Of a stretch of DNA of 21,649 bases, positions 1 through 7,715 are shown piece by piece. The stretch is taken from assembly GCA_002293045.1 (NCBI GenBank), contig DBCM01000109.1, forward strand, positions 4,728 to 26,376, given 5' to 3'. A program made the translations under genes and the position numbers. This DNA is from Flavobacteriales bacterium UBA958 (GTDB lineage Bacteria; Bacteroidota; Bacteroidia; Flavobacteriales_D; Crocinitomicaceae). The notes beneath the pieces were generated by a model. It was not told the origin of the DNA and did no database searches. It saw nothing but the letters and a program-made list of their open reading frames with translations. Position 1 is the first letter of the stretch. The number at the start of each line of letters is the position of its first letter.

Positions 1-1740
1 CTTCTTTTTGAGGGTAATTTCAGTTACACCGGTAACCTCGAATTCGATGCGTTGGATGCAAACAATCCAAATAACCCTTTTTATATAGGTTCTTACGGGA
101 TTGGAATAGCTACGATTCAAACGCTTACGACGGCAAAATGTGGTTTCAAGGCGACCAACACCCAAGGATTTATTTTGAAAAATCTGATGTTTCAAGGACC
201 AGGTGTTGCAACAGCATCGAACAGTGACGGGGTTTTATTCTACACCGACTTACCGTCTGGTTATCTTAGAAATATTGAGCTAAATAATATAGAAGTTTCA
301 GGATTTGGATATTGTGGAATTCGTTTCTACTCGAATTGGTCAGCATCGGTCAATTCCGGTTTTCGAAATGTTAAAATTGATTCTTGTACGGTTCATGATT
401 GCCGCGAAAATGGGATTGTGAGCATCGCCTACGATACGCAAAATTCTACCAACTACCAACATTACGGTTTTCAGATCAAACATACCAAGGTTCATGATAT
501 TACGGGGTATTCAGCTAATTCTCACAAAGGAAGTGGTATTGTTTTATCCCAAATTGACTCAGCATTGATTGAACGTTGTGTGGTATACAATACCGGAAGC
601 CTGAATACTGCTTGTGGCGGTCCCGGTGGCATTTGGGTTTATGCAGCGAATAATGTCACCATTCAGTTCAATGAAAGCCATCACAATAAATCGGGATCTG
701 GAAATGGGTGTGATGGTTTAGGGTTTGATTTGGACGGTGGAACAACCAACTCCGTATTACAATACAATTACTCGCATGACAACGATGGTGCGGGGATTTT
801 GTTAGGAAATTTTCCGGGTGCGCGGCCTTGGGGTAACAACACAGTACGTTACAATTTTAGCGTGAACGATGCCAGAACCAACAACAGTTCGGTTACCCTT
901 TTTACCGCACCTGGAACGGAATGGTGGGGACTCACATTTCATAACAATACGGTCATAACCTCTTCCACTAACACGAATAACTATCCTACTTTTGGAGCGT
1001 TTCAGATGACCGATTACGGCAGCACCATGGCAGGGATTCAATGCTACAATAACCAGTTCATTACTGATGGATTGCCATTGATTAATGTTCCCTCGACCTT
1101 TTTAGGCGATGAACCAAGATTTATCAATAACCTGTATTGGTCCAATGGTCAAACACCGGAGTTTTTTTATGGAGGTTCTTATAACTCATTGGCTTCTTTC
1201 CGTACCGCAGGTAATTATTGTGAAAAATGGTTGAATAATGATTATGGCATAGTATCCAATCCACAGTTAACCAATTTATGGAACCCTGCACCTACTTTGT
1301 ATCCAAATCCAACAGAATCCCTTATGAGCTATCGCCTTACTTCAAATTCACCTGCTATTAACCAAGGCTTAGATTTGTTGACCACGTTCGGCATTGGCAG
1401 TTTCATGGATTATTTTTGGCATTCACTCCCATTAGGTGCGGCCTATGAGATTGGTGCAGAAGAAGGAGTTTTTTCACAATTGGGTTTAGCACAAAATGGC
1501 GATTTTAATCAATTTAATGTGCTTCCAAACCCCGTAAGGGCGAATGCTGTTTTTCAGGTGTCAAAGCCCGAATATATTCAAAAAATTTCCATTTATGATA
1601 TGCAGGGAAGGGTTCAATATATGAACGTTGAGCCGTTAGATGTTCCCGTAAAAGCAGACTTCGGAAAGGGTTATTTTTTCCTAAAAATTTCAACCAAATC
1701 AGGGCAGGAATTAACCTTGCCTATACTCGTGATCGAATAA
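1..1740 (+). CDS. Secreted right-handed beta-helix protein with T9SS tail (5' partial)
   Basis: The reading frame is open from base 1 with no stop before the first possible start (TTG at 52), so the gene begins outside the window. The body is rich in short Asn/Gly turns and repeated patterns of the type 'VTIQFNESHHN' and 'SVLQYNYSHDNDGAGILLGN', typical of right-handed parallel beta-helix (pectate-lyase-like) folds. Such proteins often bind or cleave polysaccharide, but I see no diagnostic catalytic motif and assign no substrate. From about base 1495 to the stop is a domain of some 80 residues with 'NVLPNPV', 'ISIYDMQGRV' and 'GYFFLKIST', the pattern of a T9SS type A sorting domain, so export through the outer membrane is inferred. 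It ends in an unusual acidic 'LVIE' instead of the more common Lys-rich end. The next gene on the same strand starts 117 bases later. Confidence 0.8.
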   Translation, partial: LLFEGNFSYTGNLEFDALDANNPNNPFYIGSYGIGIATIQTLTTAKCGFKATNTQGFILKNLMFQGPGVATASNSDGVLFYTDLPSGYLRNIELNNIEVSGFGYCGIRFYSNWSASVNSGFRNVKIDSCTVHDCRENGIVSIAYDTQNSTNYQHYGFQIKHTKVHDITGYSANSHKGSGIVLSQIDSALIERCVVYNTGSLNTACGGPGGIWVYAANNVTIQFNESHHNKSGSGNGCDGLGFDLDGGTTNSVLQYNYSHDNDGAGILLGNFPGARPWGNNTVRYNFSVNDARTNNSSVTLFTAPGTEWWGLTFHNNTVITSSTNTNNYPTFGAFQMTDYGSTMAGIQCYNNQFITDGLPLINVPSTFLGDEPRFINNLYWSNGQTPEFFYGGSYNSLASFRTAGNYCEKWLNNDYGIVSNPQLTNLWNPAPTLYPNPTESLMSYRLTSNSPAINQGLDLLTTFGIGSFMDYFWHSLPLGAAYEIGAEEGVFSQLGLAQNGDFNQFNVLPNPVRANAVFQVSKPEYIQKISIYDMQGRVQYMNVEPLDVPVKADFGKGYFFLKISTKSGQELTLPILVIE

Positions 1741-1835
1741 CATTACCCCACGAATATACGAACTCGATTCCGCTAAATTTTCAAGTGAGCTTCGGTTATG
1801 TGCTGTTTAACGAGCGAGCAGTTCGTTAGAAATAC

Positions 1836-1843
1836 TAAATTTG
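1836..1843 (+). promoter_or_regulatory. Bacteroidota -7 element (TAnnTTTG) before the VOC gene
   Basis: TAAATTTG matches the Bacteroidota consensus TAnnTTTG and ends 14 bases before the ATG at 1858. I see no TTG at the expected distance upstream, so it is a half-supported promoter. A 6-base inverted repeat, TAACGA and TCGTTA (1808-1828), lies just upstream, where an operator could sit. Confidence 0.4.
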
Positions 1844-1857
1844 CACAAACAGTTATA

Positions 1858-2916
1858 ATGAAACCAATAATTTGTGGCATCCAACAAATGGGAATTGGAG
1901 TGCCAAATGTTCAAGAAATATGGGCATGGTATCGAACCATGTTTGGAGTAGATGTCAGAATTTTTGAAGAGGCCGCTGAAGCGCCTTTAATGACTAAGTA
2001 TACCGGTGGAGTGGTGCATGCGCGTACCGCAACCTTGGCACTCAGTATGGATAGCGGTGGTGGATTTGAGATTTGGCAATATACCAGCAGAAACACGGAA
2101 AAACCATCATTCGAGGTAAAGCTAGGCGACCTTGGCTTATTTTCCTGCAAAATTAAATCAAGAAATGTGCGTGAATCATACAAGCACATGAAATCAAATG
2201 GCGCGAAAGTTCTCAATGAGCCTACGGCAACCCCAGATGGGACCTTGGCATTTTTTGTGGAAGACCCAAATGGTAATGTTTTTCAAGTGGTGCAGGGGCT
2301 TGGTTGGTTTAGCAACACAGGGCATCCATCGCATTGCGGTGGTGTGGCAGGAAGCATCATTGGTGTTTCAAATATGGAGGCATCACTTAAGTTATACCAA
2401 GAGGTTCTTGGATATGAATCCATCGTGTATGATGAAACACGGTCTTTCGAAGATTTAGGCGCCTTATCCTCAGGGATTTTTCGCAGGGTACGCTTAATTC
2501 ACCGGGAAGATCGAAAAGGACCTTTTGCAAAATTGCTTGGACCAACCTCGATTGAATTGGTACAATCCATGGATCGTAGCGACGTGAAACGCATCTTTGA
2601 AAACCGTTTTTGGGGAGACTGGGGTTTTATTCACTTGTGTTTTGATATCCAGGGAATGGATGAACTAAAAGCACGTTGTGAACAGGCAGGGTTTCCTTTC
2701 ACGGTGGATAGCTCAGATACCTTTGATATGGGTGAAGCAGGCGGTAGATTCTCGTACATCGAAGATCCCGATGGCGCTTGGATTGAATTTGTTGAAACTC
2801 ATAAAGTACCCGTAATCAAAAAGTTGGGATGGTATATTAATCTTAAAAATCGCCCTGTCGGCAAATTCTTACCTACCTGGATGTTAAAAGCAATGGCCTT
2901 TAACCGGGTGAAATAG
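1858..2916 (+). CDS. VOC family protein, two glyoxalase-fold domains
   Basis: This 352-residue protein has two vicinal-oxygen-chelate (glyoxalase/dioxygenase fold) domains, roughly residues 5-150 and 165-330. Each ends with the family signature: 'FFVEDPNGNVFQVVQG' in the first and 'YIEDPDGAWIEFVET' in the second. Likely metal ligands in the second domain are H259 ('WGFIHLCFD') and E310 ('WIEFVE'). In the first domain the expected His seems to be replaced by Gln ('QQMGIGVPN'), so it may not bind metal. VOC enzymes include lyases, isomerases and ring-cleaving dioxygenases; nothing here settles the substrate. I chose the ATG at 1858 over the in-frame ATG at 1798 because the protein aligns with the family only from 'MKPIICGIQQMG' and a TAnnTTTG element lies between the two starts. 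It converges with the serine hydrolase gene; a palindromic repeat lies between them. Confidence 0.8.
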   Translation: MKPIICGIQQMGIGVPNVQEIWAWYRTMFGVDVRIFEEAAEAPLMTKYTGGVVHARTATLALSMDSGGGFEIWQYTSRNTEKPSFEVKLGDLGLFSCKIKSRNVRESYKHMKSNGAKVLNEPTATPDGTLAFFVEDPNGNVFQVVQGLGWFSNTGHPSHCGGVAGSIIGVSNMEASLKLYQEVLGYESIVYDETRSFEDLGALSSGIFRRVRLIHREDRKGPFAKLLGPTSIELVQSMDRSDVKRIFENRFWGDWGFIHLCFDIQGMDELKARCEQAGFPFTVDSSDTFDMGEAGGRFSYIEDPDGAWIEFVETHKVPVIKKLGWYINLKNRPVGKFLPTWMLKAMAFNRVK

Positions 2917-2953
2917 ACAGGCGGACATTTAGACGTAAATTATTTTTTTTGTT

Positions 2954-2997
2954 AAGCGGTCCCTGAGTAGTCTGAAGGACGTATCGAAGGGCCGCTT
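2954..2997. repeat. Dispersed palindromic repeat, copy E (long variant)
   Basis: Arms AAGCGG (2954-2959) and CCGCTT (2992-2997) are perfect inverted repeats. Inside them CCCT (2961-2964) pairs with AGGG (2988-2991), leaving T2960 as a bulge. The loop starts GAG and ends TCGA as in the other copies, but between them it carries a longer insert (TAGTCTGAAGGACGTA). It lies between two convergent genes and could act as a two-way transcription stop, though no T-run follows it on either strand. Confidence 0.8.
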
Positions 2998-3044
2998 TCC
3001 AGGCTCTTGAACCCCAAAGTCCTAAAGTCCTTATTTCCGTTTAT

Positions 3045-4919
3045 CTACTTCCCGTATCGCGCATTCACGATCTCATACACCACATGCTGGATGTTGGTTC
3101 GAATGCCCATGTCTCGTAGTTTCCAATTGTCTTGGCTTGGATGCACTCGATTTGATAAAAACACAAAGACTACGTCGTTCTTGGGGTCGGCCCAGGCTAA
3201 GGTTCCGGTAAAACCGGAATGACCAAAACTTTGCTGAGAAGCCAGTTCGTCACAGGTTCCGCCACCAGATGCTGAAGGCCTATCAAATCCGATTCCCCGT
3301 TTATTGCCCGGATATTGAGCGCTGGTAAAATAACGAACCGTTTCCTTGTCAAAAAATTGCTGTCCTGCATAAGCTCCGTTGTTTAGGAACAATTGCATAA
3401 TTCCGGCTAAGTCCGTAGCATTTGAAAATAAACCGGCATGTCCGCCAACTCCGCCTAACATCGCAGCGCCCGGATCGTGCACATGACCTTGCAGCAATTG
3501 CTTTCGAAAATATTGGTCGTTTTCTGTGGGGACAATTTGATGTATTGGATAGTATGCGAGCGGTTTGTAATTCACATACCGCAAACCCATCAGGTTATAA
3601 ATGTGCTTTCGAACATATTCGTCTTGCTTTTCTCCTGTTATTTTTTCAAAAATAGGTTGCATGAAATAATAGCATAAATCAGAATACACATATTTTTTTT
3701 CTTTCAACGGATTACGCAATATCCGCGCATACATGCTGTCTTTATAGGCAGTTTTCAGAAAAAGCTCATTCGCTACTTCTAACCCGTGTTCTTCATCCAT
3801 TGAATTACGGTACCATGGCCCCGAGGGGTTTCCATCCGTTAAGGTACGTTTGTAAAATGGAATAAAGGGCTCCAATCCTGCTTTATGGCACATCATCTCT
3901 CGAATAATAATGTGGTGGTAAGGGGTTTCTCGCGTCACCTCTGGAATATACGCGCTAAGCGAAGCATTTAAATCTAATTTCTTATCGTAATACAGCTTCA
4001 TGGCAATCAGGGTTGACGAGGCGATTTTGGTGATCGAAGCAATGTCGTAAACATCTTCGTTGTCGACTTTTTTTGATGTTGCTTCATAGGTGAAATTCCC
4101 AAAGGACTTGCGATAGATAATGGAGCCCTTGACTGCAACTACGATTTGACATCCCGGATATGCTCCCGAAGATATTCCATTTTTCGCCAATTGATCGATG
4201 CGGTTAAAATCGGCACTTCGCATGTTTAATTCCTCCGGAGAACTGTAGCGCAATCGCCCATTCGAAGATACTTTAATTCCGGTCCCTCGTTTGAAAACTC
4301 CGAGACTTTGTTTTAATTTTCCTGATATTGGAATAGCCCCCATAAGCTGTTGTGAGATACGGTCTTGCATCTGCGTATGATTTTCTGGGGCCAATAAAAT
4401 CCCATCGAACGTGTCTAATAGCCCCGTCATCTGTGGATGGATCTTTCCAAAGGTCAATACGATGCGTTCTTGAGCTTCAGGAACGCGCTTCAAGGCATCC
4501 CATATCCAAGCATTAATGGTTAGTGAATCTGGATGTGCCGGATGTAAACTCAGGATGATGCGTTTTGCGTTTAATGTGTCTAAGAGACCCAAGTCTTCCT
4601 CGGCAAATATTTGTATAAATCGTCCATCTGAAAACCGTTTAATTCCCTGATGGAAGGCATCAGAATTTCCTCCCAGACTCACATAAACAGTTGAAACGGT
4701 TAGATCATTTACCGGTAAACACTGGGTGTTTTTTAGACAAACTGCATGCGTGTCGATTGCCCTCACAAGTTCGTCATAGGCAGATATGCCCCGAAAGGGC
4801 TCACTTAACCAATGTTCTTGAGCCTGAGGTTTTATGGGGGAATCAAGTCCCGTAAGGGCAAATACACCAAGCATTGCGATACATACAACAACGAGGGTTA
4901 ACAGCGTACGTTTTTTCAT
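3045..4919 (-). CDS. Membrane-anchored serine hydrolase (class C beta-lactamase family) with GH3 C-terminal-like remnant
   Basis: With the ATG at 4919 the protein has 624 residues. Residues 1-25 ('MKKRTLLTLVVVCIAML') are a signal peptide or anchor. Residues about 245-620 form a beta-lactamase/DD-peptidase-like domain with the three expected motifs: SITK (nucleophile S295, K298), Y412-S-D and H567-S-G. The stretch 'GHAGLFSNATDLA' is typical of serine hydrolases fused to NagZ-like GH3 domains in Bacteroidota. The first 220 residues after the anchor resemble the C-terminal domain of GH3 enzymes ('AVCLKNTQCLPVNDL'), but there is no room for the catalytic GH3 barrel, which makes the usual fusion about 1000 residues. 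It probably acts in the periplasm on a cell-wall fragment or ester; the substrate is unknown. A GTG at 4979 is also in frame, but the signal peptide fits the ATG. It is divergent from pckA. Confidence 0.82.
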   Translation of the reverse strand: MKKRTLLTLVVVCIAMLGVFALTGLDSPIKPQAQEHWLSEPFRGISAYDELVRAIDTHAVCLKNTQCLPVNDLTVSTVYVSLGGNSDAFHQGIKRFSDGRFIQIFAEEDLGLLDTLNAKRIILSLHPAHPDSLTINAWIWDALKRVPEAQERIVLTFGKIHPQMTGLLDTFDGILLAPENHTQMQDRISQQLMGAIPISGKLKQSLGVFKRGTGIKVSSNGRLRYSSPEELNMRSADFNRIDQLAKNGISSGAYPGCQIVVAVKGSIIYRKSFGNFTYEATSKKVDNEDVYDIASITKIASSTLIAMKLYYDKKLDLNASLSAYIPEVTRETPYHHIIIREMMCHKAGLEPFIPFYKRTLTDGNPSGPWYRNSMDEEHGLEVANELFLKTAYKDSMYARILRNPLKEKKYVYSDLCYYFMQPIFEKITGEKQDEYVRKHIYNLMGLRYVNYKPLAYYPIHQIVPTENDQYFRKQLLQGHVHDPGAAMLGGVGGHAGLFSNATDLAGIMQLFLNNGAYAGQQFFDKETVRYFTSAQYPGNKRGIGFDRPSASGGGTCDELASQQSFGHSGFTGTLAWADPKNDVVFVFLSNRVHPSQDNWKLRDMGIRTNIQHVVYEIVNARYGK

Positions 4920-5094
4920 GACCACGAATTTAATCATTCTATTGGATTGAATAAGGCATAGAAAGTGTACGTTTGACACTTACTTGAATATACAAAAAAA
5001 ATAGACATTTCACAATTTATTTTCTCCACAGAAATATATCGCCTGTGTTAGTAAATACCGCATCTTTTAGGCTTTTTTCTCTATGCAATTCATG

Positions 5095-5102
5095 TAGCTT
5101 TG
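5095..5102 (+). promoter_or_regulatory. Bacteroidota -7 element before pckA
   Basis: TAGCTTTG matches TAnnTTTG and ends 26 bases before the pckA ATG at 5129. No clear TTG lies at the expected upstream distance; the region there is T-rich. It sits in the 209-base divergent region shared with the serine hydrolase gene. Confidence 0.5.
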
Positions 5103-5128
5103 CCTAAGAATTTTCATAAAAAACGCCT

Positions 5129-6739
5129 ATGTCGAAAGTTGGTACGTTCGGGGTTCACTCCGATTTAACAGAATCCCTAGGATTTGAAAACGCCTCGGCA
5201 GAATTTTGGAATTTAGCACCAGACGAATTGGTTCGTGCCACACTTGAACGCGGACAAGGCAAATTAGCTACAAACGGTGCACTGGCCATTGATACCGGAA
5301 AATTCACTGGAAGGTCTCCCAAGGACCGATTCATCGTTAAAGACGTCCAAACAGAAGATGCGGTATGGTGGGGAGCCGTCAATATTCCTTTTGATTCAGA
5401 TGCCTTTGATCGCTTGTACGATAAAATGCGCGCCTACGCCGAAGGTAAAGAATTGTTCATCCGTGACGGCTATGCCTGCGCTTCTCCCACATACCAATTA
5501 AATCTTCGGGTGGTAGCTGAATATCCATGGTCGAATTTATTCGCATACAACATGTTTTTGCGTCCCTCCGCGGAGGAATTAAACACCTTCAATCCAGAGT
5601 GGCATGTCATCTGTCTTCCCGGGTTTTTAGCAGACCCCGAGGTGGATGGTACCCGGCAAGATAATTTTGCGATTTTGAATTTTACGCGCAAAATGATTCT
5701 AATCGGCGGAACCGGGTACACCGGAGAGATTAAAAAAGGAATTTTTTCCGCCTTGAATTTTATTCTTCCACACAAGAAGAATGTACTTTCCATGCATTGC
5801 TCTGCTAACATTGGTAAAGACAACGATACGGCGATTTTCTTTGGTTTGTCTGGAACCGGAAAAACAACTCTTTCTTCCGATCCAAATCGCCGCTTAATCG
5901 GTGACGATGAGCACGGTTGGGCACACGATGAGGTATTCAATTTTGAAGGGGGATGTTATGCTAAAACCATTGATTTAAGTCGTGAAAAAGAACCTCAAAT
6001 CTTTGATGCCATCAAACCAGGCGCCCTACTAGAAAACATTGGCTTTAACAAAGGAACCAACGAGCCGAATTATGCCGATGGATCAATAACAGAAAATACT
6101 CGTGTTTCTTACCCGATCTTTCACATCGACAACATCGCGCGTCCTTCGATTGGGACTGCACCTAAAAACATTTTCTTCCTAACGGCAGACGCCTTTGGCG
6201 TGTTGCCTCCAATTGCTCGCCTCACCACGGCACAGGCCATGTATCACTTCATGTCAGGATATACTGCGAAAGTAGCAGGCACAGAGGTTGGAATTACCGA
6301 ACCTACCACAACGTTTTCAGCAGGATTTGGCGCAGCATTTCTTCCGCTTCATCCGGCAAAATACGCGAAACTGCTCGGTGAAAAATTAGAAGGAACGGAT
6401 ATTCGCGTATGGTTAATCAATACGGGTTGGACCGGTGGTAGCTATGGGGTAGGGAGTAGAATGAAACTTTCCTATACCCGAGCCATGATCACTGCAGCCT
6501 TAGAAGGCAAGCTTGACTCGGTAGATTTTGAAACCCTACCCATGTTTGAATTAGCTATTCCTACGTCATGTGACGGGGTGCCTTCAGAGCTCCTTAACCC
6601 ACGAAATACATGGGAAAACAAGGGGGAATTCGATGCCACGGCAGAACGTCTAGCGGAAAAGTTTATAACGAACTTCAAGAAATTCGAGGCAGAAACAGCG
6701 CCTGAAATTCTTGCTGCTGCACCTAAGGTGTTAAATTAG
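5129..6739 (+). CDS. pckA: Phosphoenolpyruvate carboxykinase (ATP)
   Basis: It converts oxaloacetate plus ATP to phosphoenolpyruvate, CO2 and ADP in the cytoplasm, the committing step of gluconeogenesis. At 536 residues it has the normal length of the ATP-dependent family (about 540). Diagnostic sites are present: 'GRSPKDRF' at residues 61-68 (substrate-binding Arg), the P-loop 'GLSGTGKTTLS' at 239-249, the metal-binding 'IGDDEHGW' at 257-264 (D259, D260), and the C-terminal adenine-binding region 'TGWTGGSYGVGSRMKL'. The GTP-dependent form lacks this arrangement. The ATG at 5129 gives the usual N-terminus. The gene stands alone, with its own -7 element upstream and a strong hairpin terminator 21 bases after the stop. 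Nothing in it looks damaged. Confidence 0.97.
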   Translation: MSKVGTFGVHSDLTESLGFENASAEFWNLAPDELVRATLERGQGKLATNGALAIDTGKFTGRSPKDRFIVKDVQTEDAVWWGAVNIPFDSDAFDRLYDKMRAYAEGKELFIRDGYACASPTYQLNLRVVAEYPWSNLFAYNMFLRPSAEELNTFNPEWHVICLPGFLADPEVDGTRQDNFAILNFTRKMILIGGTGYTGEIKKGIFSALNFILPHKKNVLSMHCSANIGKDNDTAIFFGLSGTGKTTLSSDPNRRLIGDDEHGWAHDEVFNFEGGCYAKTIDLSREKEPQIFDAIKPGALLENIGFNKGTNEPNYADGSITENTRVSYPIFHIDNIARPSIGTAPKNIFFLTADAFGVLPPIARLTTAQAMYHFMSGYTAKVAGTEVGITEPTTTFSAGFGAAFLPLHPAKYAKLLGEKLEGTDIRVWLINTGWTGGSYGVGSRMKLSYTRAMITAALEGKLDSVDFETLPMFELAIPTSCDGVPSELLNPRNTWENKGEFDATAERLAEKFITNFKKFEAETAPEILAAAPKVLN

Positions 6740-6760
6740 TCCATCAACCAACCACGATAG

Positions 6761-6792
6761 AGCCCTGCGCAAGCGGGGCTTTTTTTATTTTT
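6761..6792 (+). terminator. Rho-independent terminator of pckA
   Basis: AGCCCTGC and GCGGGGCT pair over 8 positions (one G-T wobble) around a GCAA tetraloop (6761-6780), followed directly by a T-run broken by a single A (6781-6792). This is the clearest intrinsic terminator in the window. Its T-run overlaps the promoter element of cysD. Confidence 0.92.
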
Positions 6793-6793
6793 G
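6786..6793 (+). promoter_or_regulatory. Bacteroidota -7 element before cysD, inside the pckA terminator tail
   Basis: TATTTTTG matches TAnnTTTG and ends 13 bases before the cysD start at 6807. The expected -33 position falls in the terminator hairpin and holds no TTG, so the match could be chance within a T-run. Confidence 0.4.
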
Positions 6794-6806
6794 TAAAAAA
6801 AACAAG

Positions 6807-7703
6807 GTGGATCATCTCCAATATCTCGAAACAGAAGCCATAGAAATTTTACGCGAAACTGCGTTCCAATTTGAGCGCCCTGTGCTTCTGTTCAGTGGAG
6901 GGAAGGACAGCATTTGCATGGTTCATTTGGCTCGCTTGGCCTTTGCTCCTAATCCCATTCCCTTTACCTTATTGCACATTGATACCGGTCATAATTTCGC
7001 AGAAACCTTAACTTTTCGCGATGAACTTGTGCATACCATGGGCTTGTCCATCGAAGTTCGATCCGTTACTCAAGCAATGCGCAAACGCGAGATCGCCGAA
7101 CCAAAGGCGAAATTCCCCTCACGGAATTCCATGCAGAGTTTTGCCCTGCTGGATGCCATTCAAGAACTGAATATCGATGCCTGCATTGGAGGAGGTAGAC
7201 GGGATGAAGATAAAGCGCGGGCCAAGGAACGGATTTTTTCCTTTCGCGATCAAGAAGGAACGTGGAATCCCTTGAGTCAACGTCCGGAACCTTGGAACAT
7301 GTTAAACGGCCGAATAAATCCTGGCGAGAATGTGCGCGTATTTCCGCTCTCGAATTGGACGGAACTTGATGTGTGGTCCTACATCCAGCGAGAGCAAATT
7401 GCCTTACCAAGCTTGTATTTTGCCCATGAACGACTCTGCTTAGCACTTCCTGATGGCGCATTGATGGCGTATAATCCTTATGTGCGCTTAGAATCAACGG
7501 ATGTGTTGATAGAGCGAAGTGTAAGATTTCGAACCATCGGTGATATGACCTGTACGGCGGCAATTCCGAGTATGGCAGGTTCGGTGGAAGAAGTCATCGC
7601 GGAATTGAATCAAACTCAAATTTCTGAGCGTGGAGCAACCCGCTTGGATGACCGAATTAGCGAAGCGGGAATGGAAGATCGAAAACGACAAGGATATTTT
7701 TAA
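6807..7703 (+). CDS. cysD: Sulfate adenylyltransferase subunit 2 (CysD)
   Basis: This is the catalytic subunit of heterodimeric ATP sulfurylase, which makes adenosine 5'-phosphosulfate (APS) from sulfate and ATP, driven by GTP hydrolysis in CysN. The 298 residues match the family length. The PP-loop 'FSGGKDS' lies at residues 29-35, followed by 'GGGRRDEDKARAKERIFSFR' and the C-terminal 'MTCTAAIPSMAGSVEEVI', all typical of CysD. It starts with GTG (6807); 'MDHLQYLETEAIEILRE' matches the usual CysD N-terminus, which supports this codon. cysN follows after 12 bases. No APS kinase or reductase gene is in the window, so the fate of the APS cannot be told here. Confidence 0.95.
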   Translation: MDHLQYLETEAIEILRETAFQFERPVLLFSGGKDSICMVHLARLAFAPNPIPFTLLHIDTGHNFAETLTFRDELVHTMGLSIEVRSVTQAMRKREIAEPKAKFPSRNSMQSFALLDAIQELNIDACIGGGRRDEDKARAKERIFSFRDQEGTWNPLSQRPEPWNMLNGRINPGENVRVFPLSNWTELDVWSYIQREQIALPSLYFAHERLCLALPDGALMAYNPYVRLESTDVLIERSVRFRTIGDMTCTAAIPSMAGSVEEVIAELNQTQISERGATRLDDRISEAGMEDRKRQGYF

Positions 7704-7715
7704 GGGAAAACAAAG

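Noticed and set aside
1798..1857. Longer start for the VOC protein at 1798
   Set aside because: The extra 20 residues do not fit the VOC fold and include the probable promoter element at 1836-1843.
2940..2953. T-run after the VOC gene as an intrinsic terminator
   Set aside because: The T-run precedes the repeat hairpin instead of following it, and no stable stem lies directly before the T-run.
3045..4919. True class C beta-lactamase giving antibiotic resistance
   Set aside because: The SxxK, YxD and HxG motifs and the GHAGLFS stretch fit the broad serine hydrolase family, not AmpC-type enzymes (YxN and KTG).
5470..5940. 156-residue minus-strand open frame inside pckA
   Set aside because: It is a shadow of the pckA frame with a Cys/Ser/Arg-rich, unprotein-like composition; pckA is certain.
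7066..7563. 165-residue minus-strand open frame inside cysD
   Set aside because: It lies fully inside the well-supported cysD gene and has no recognisable domain.
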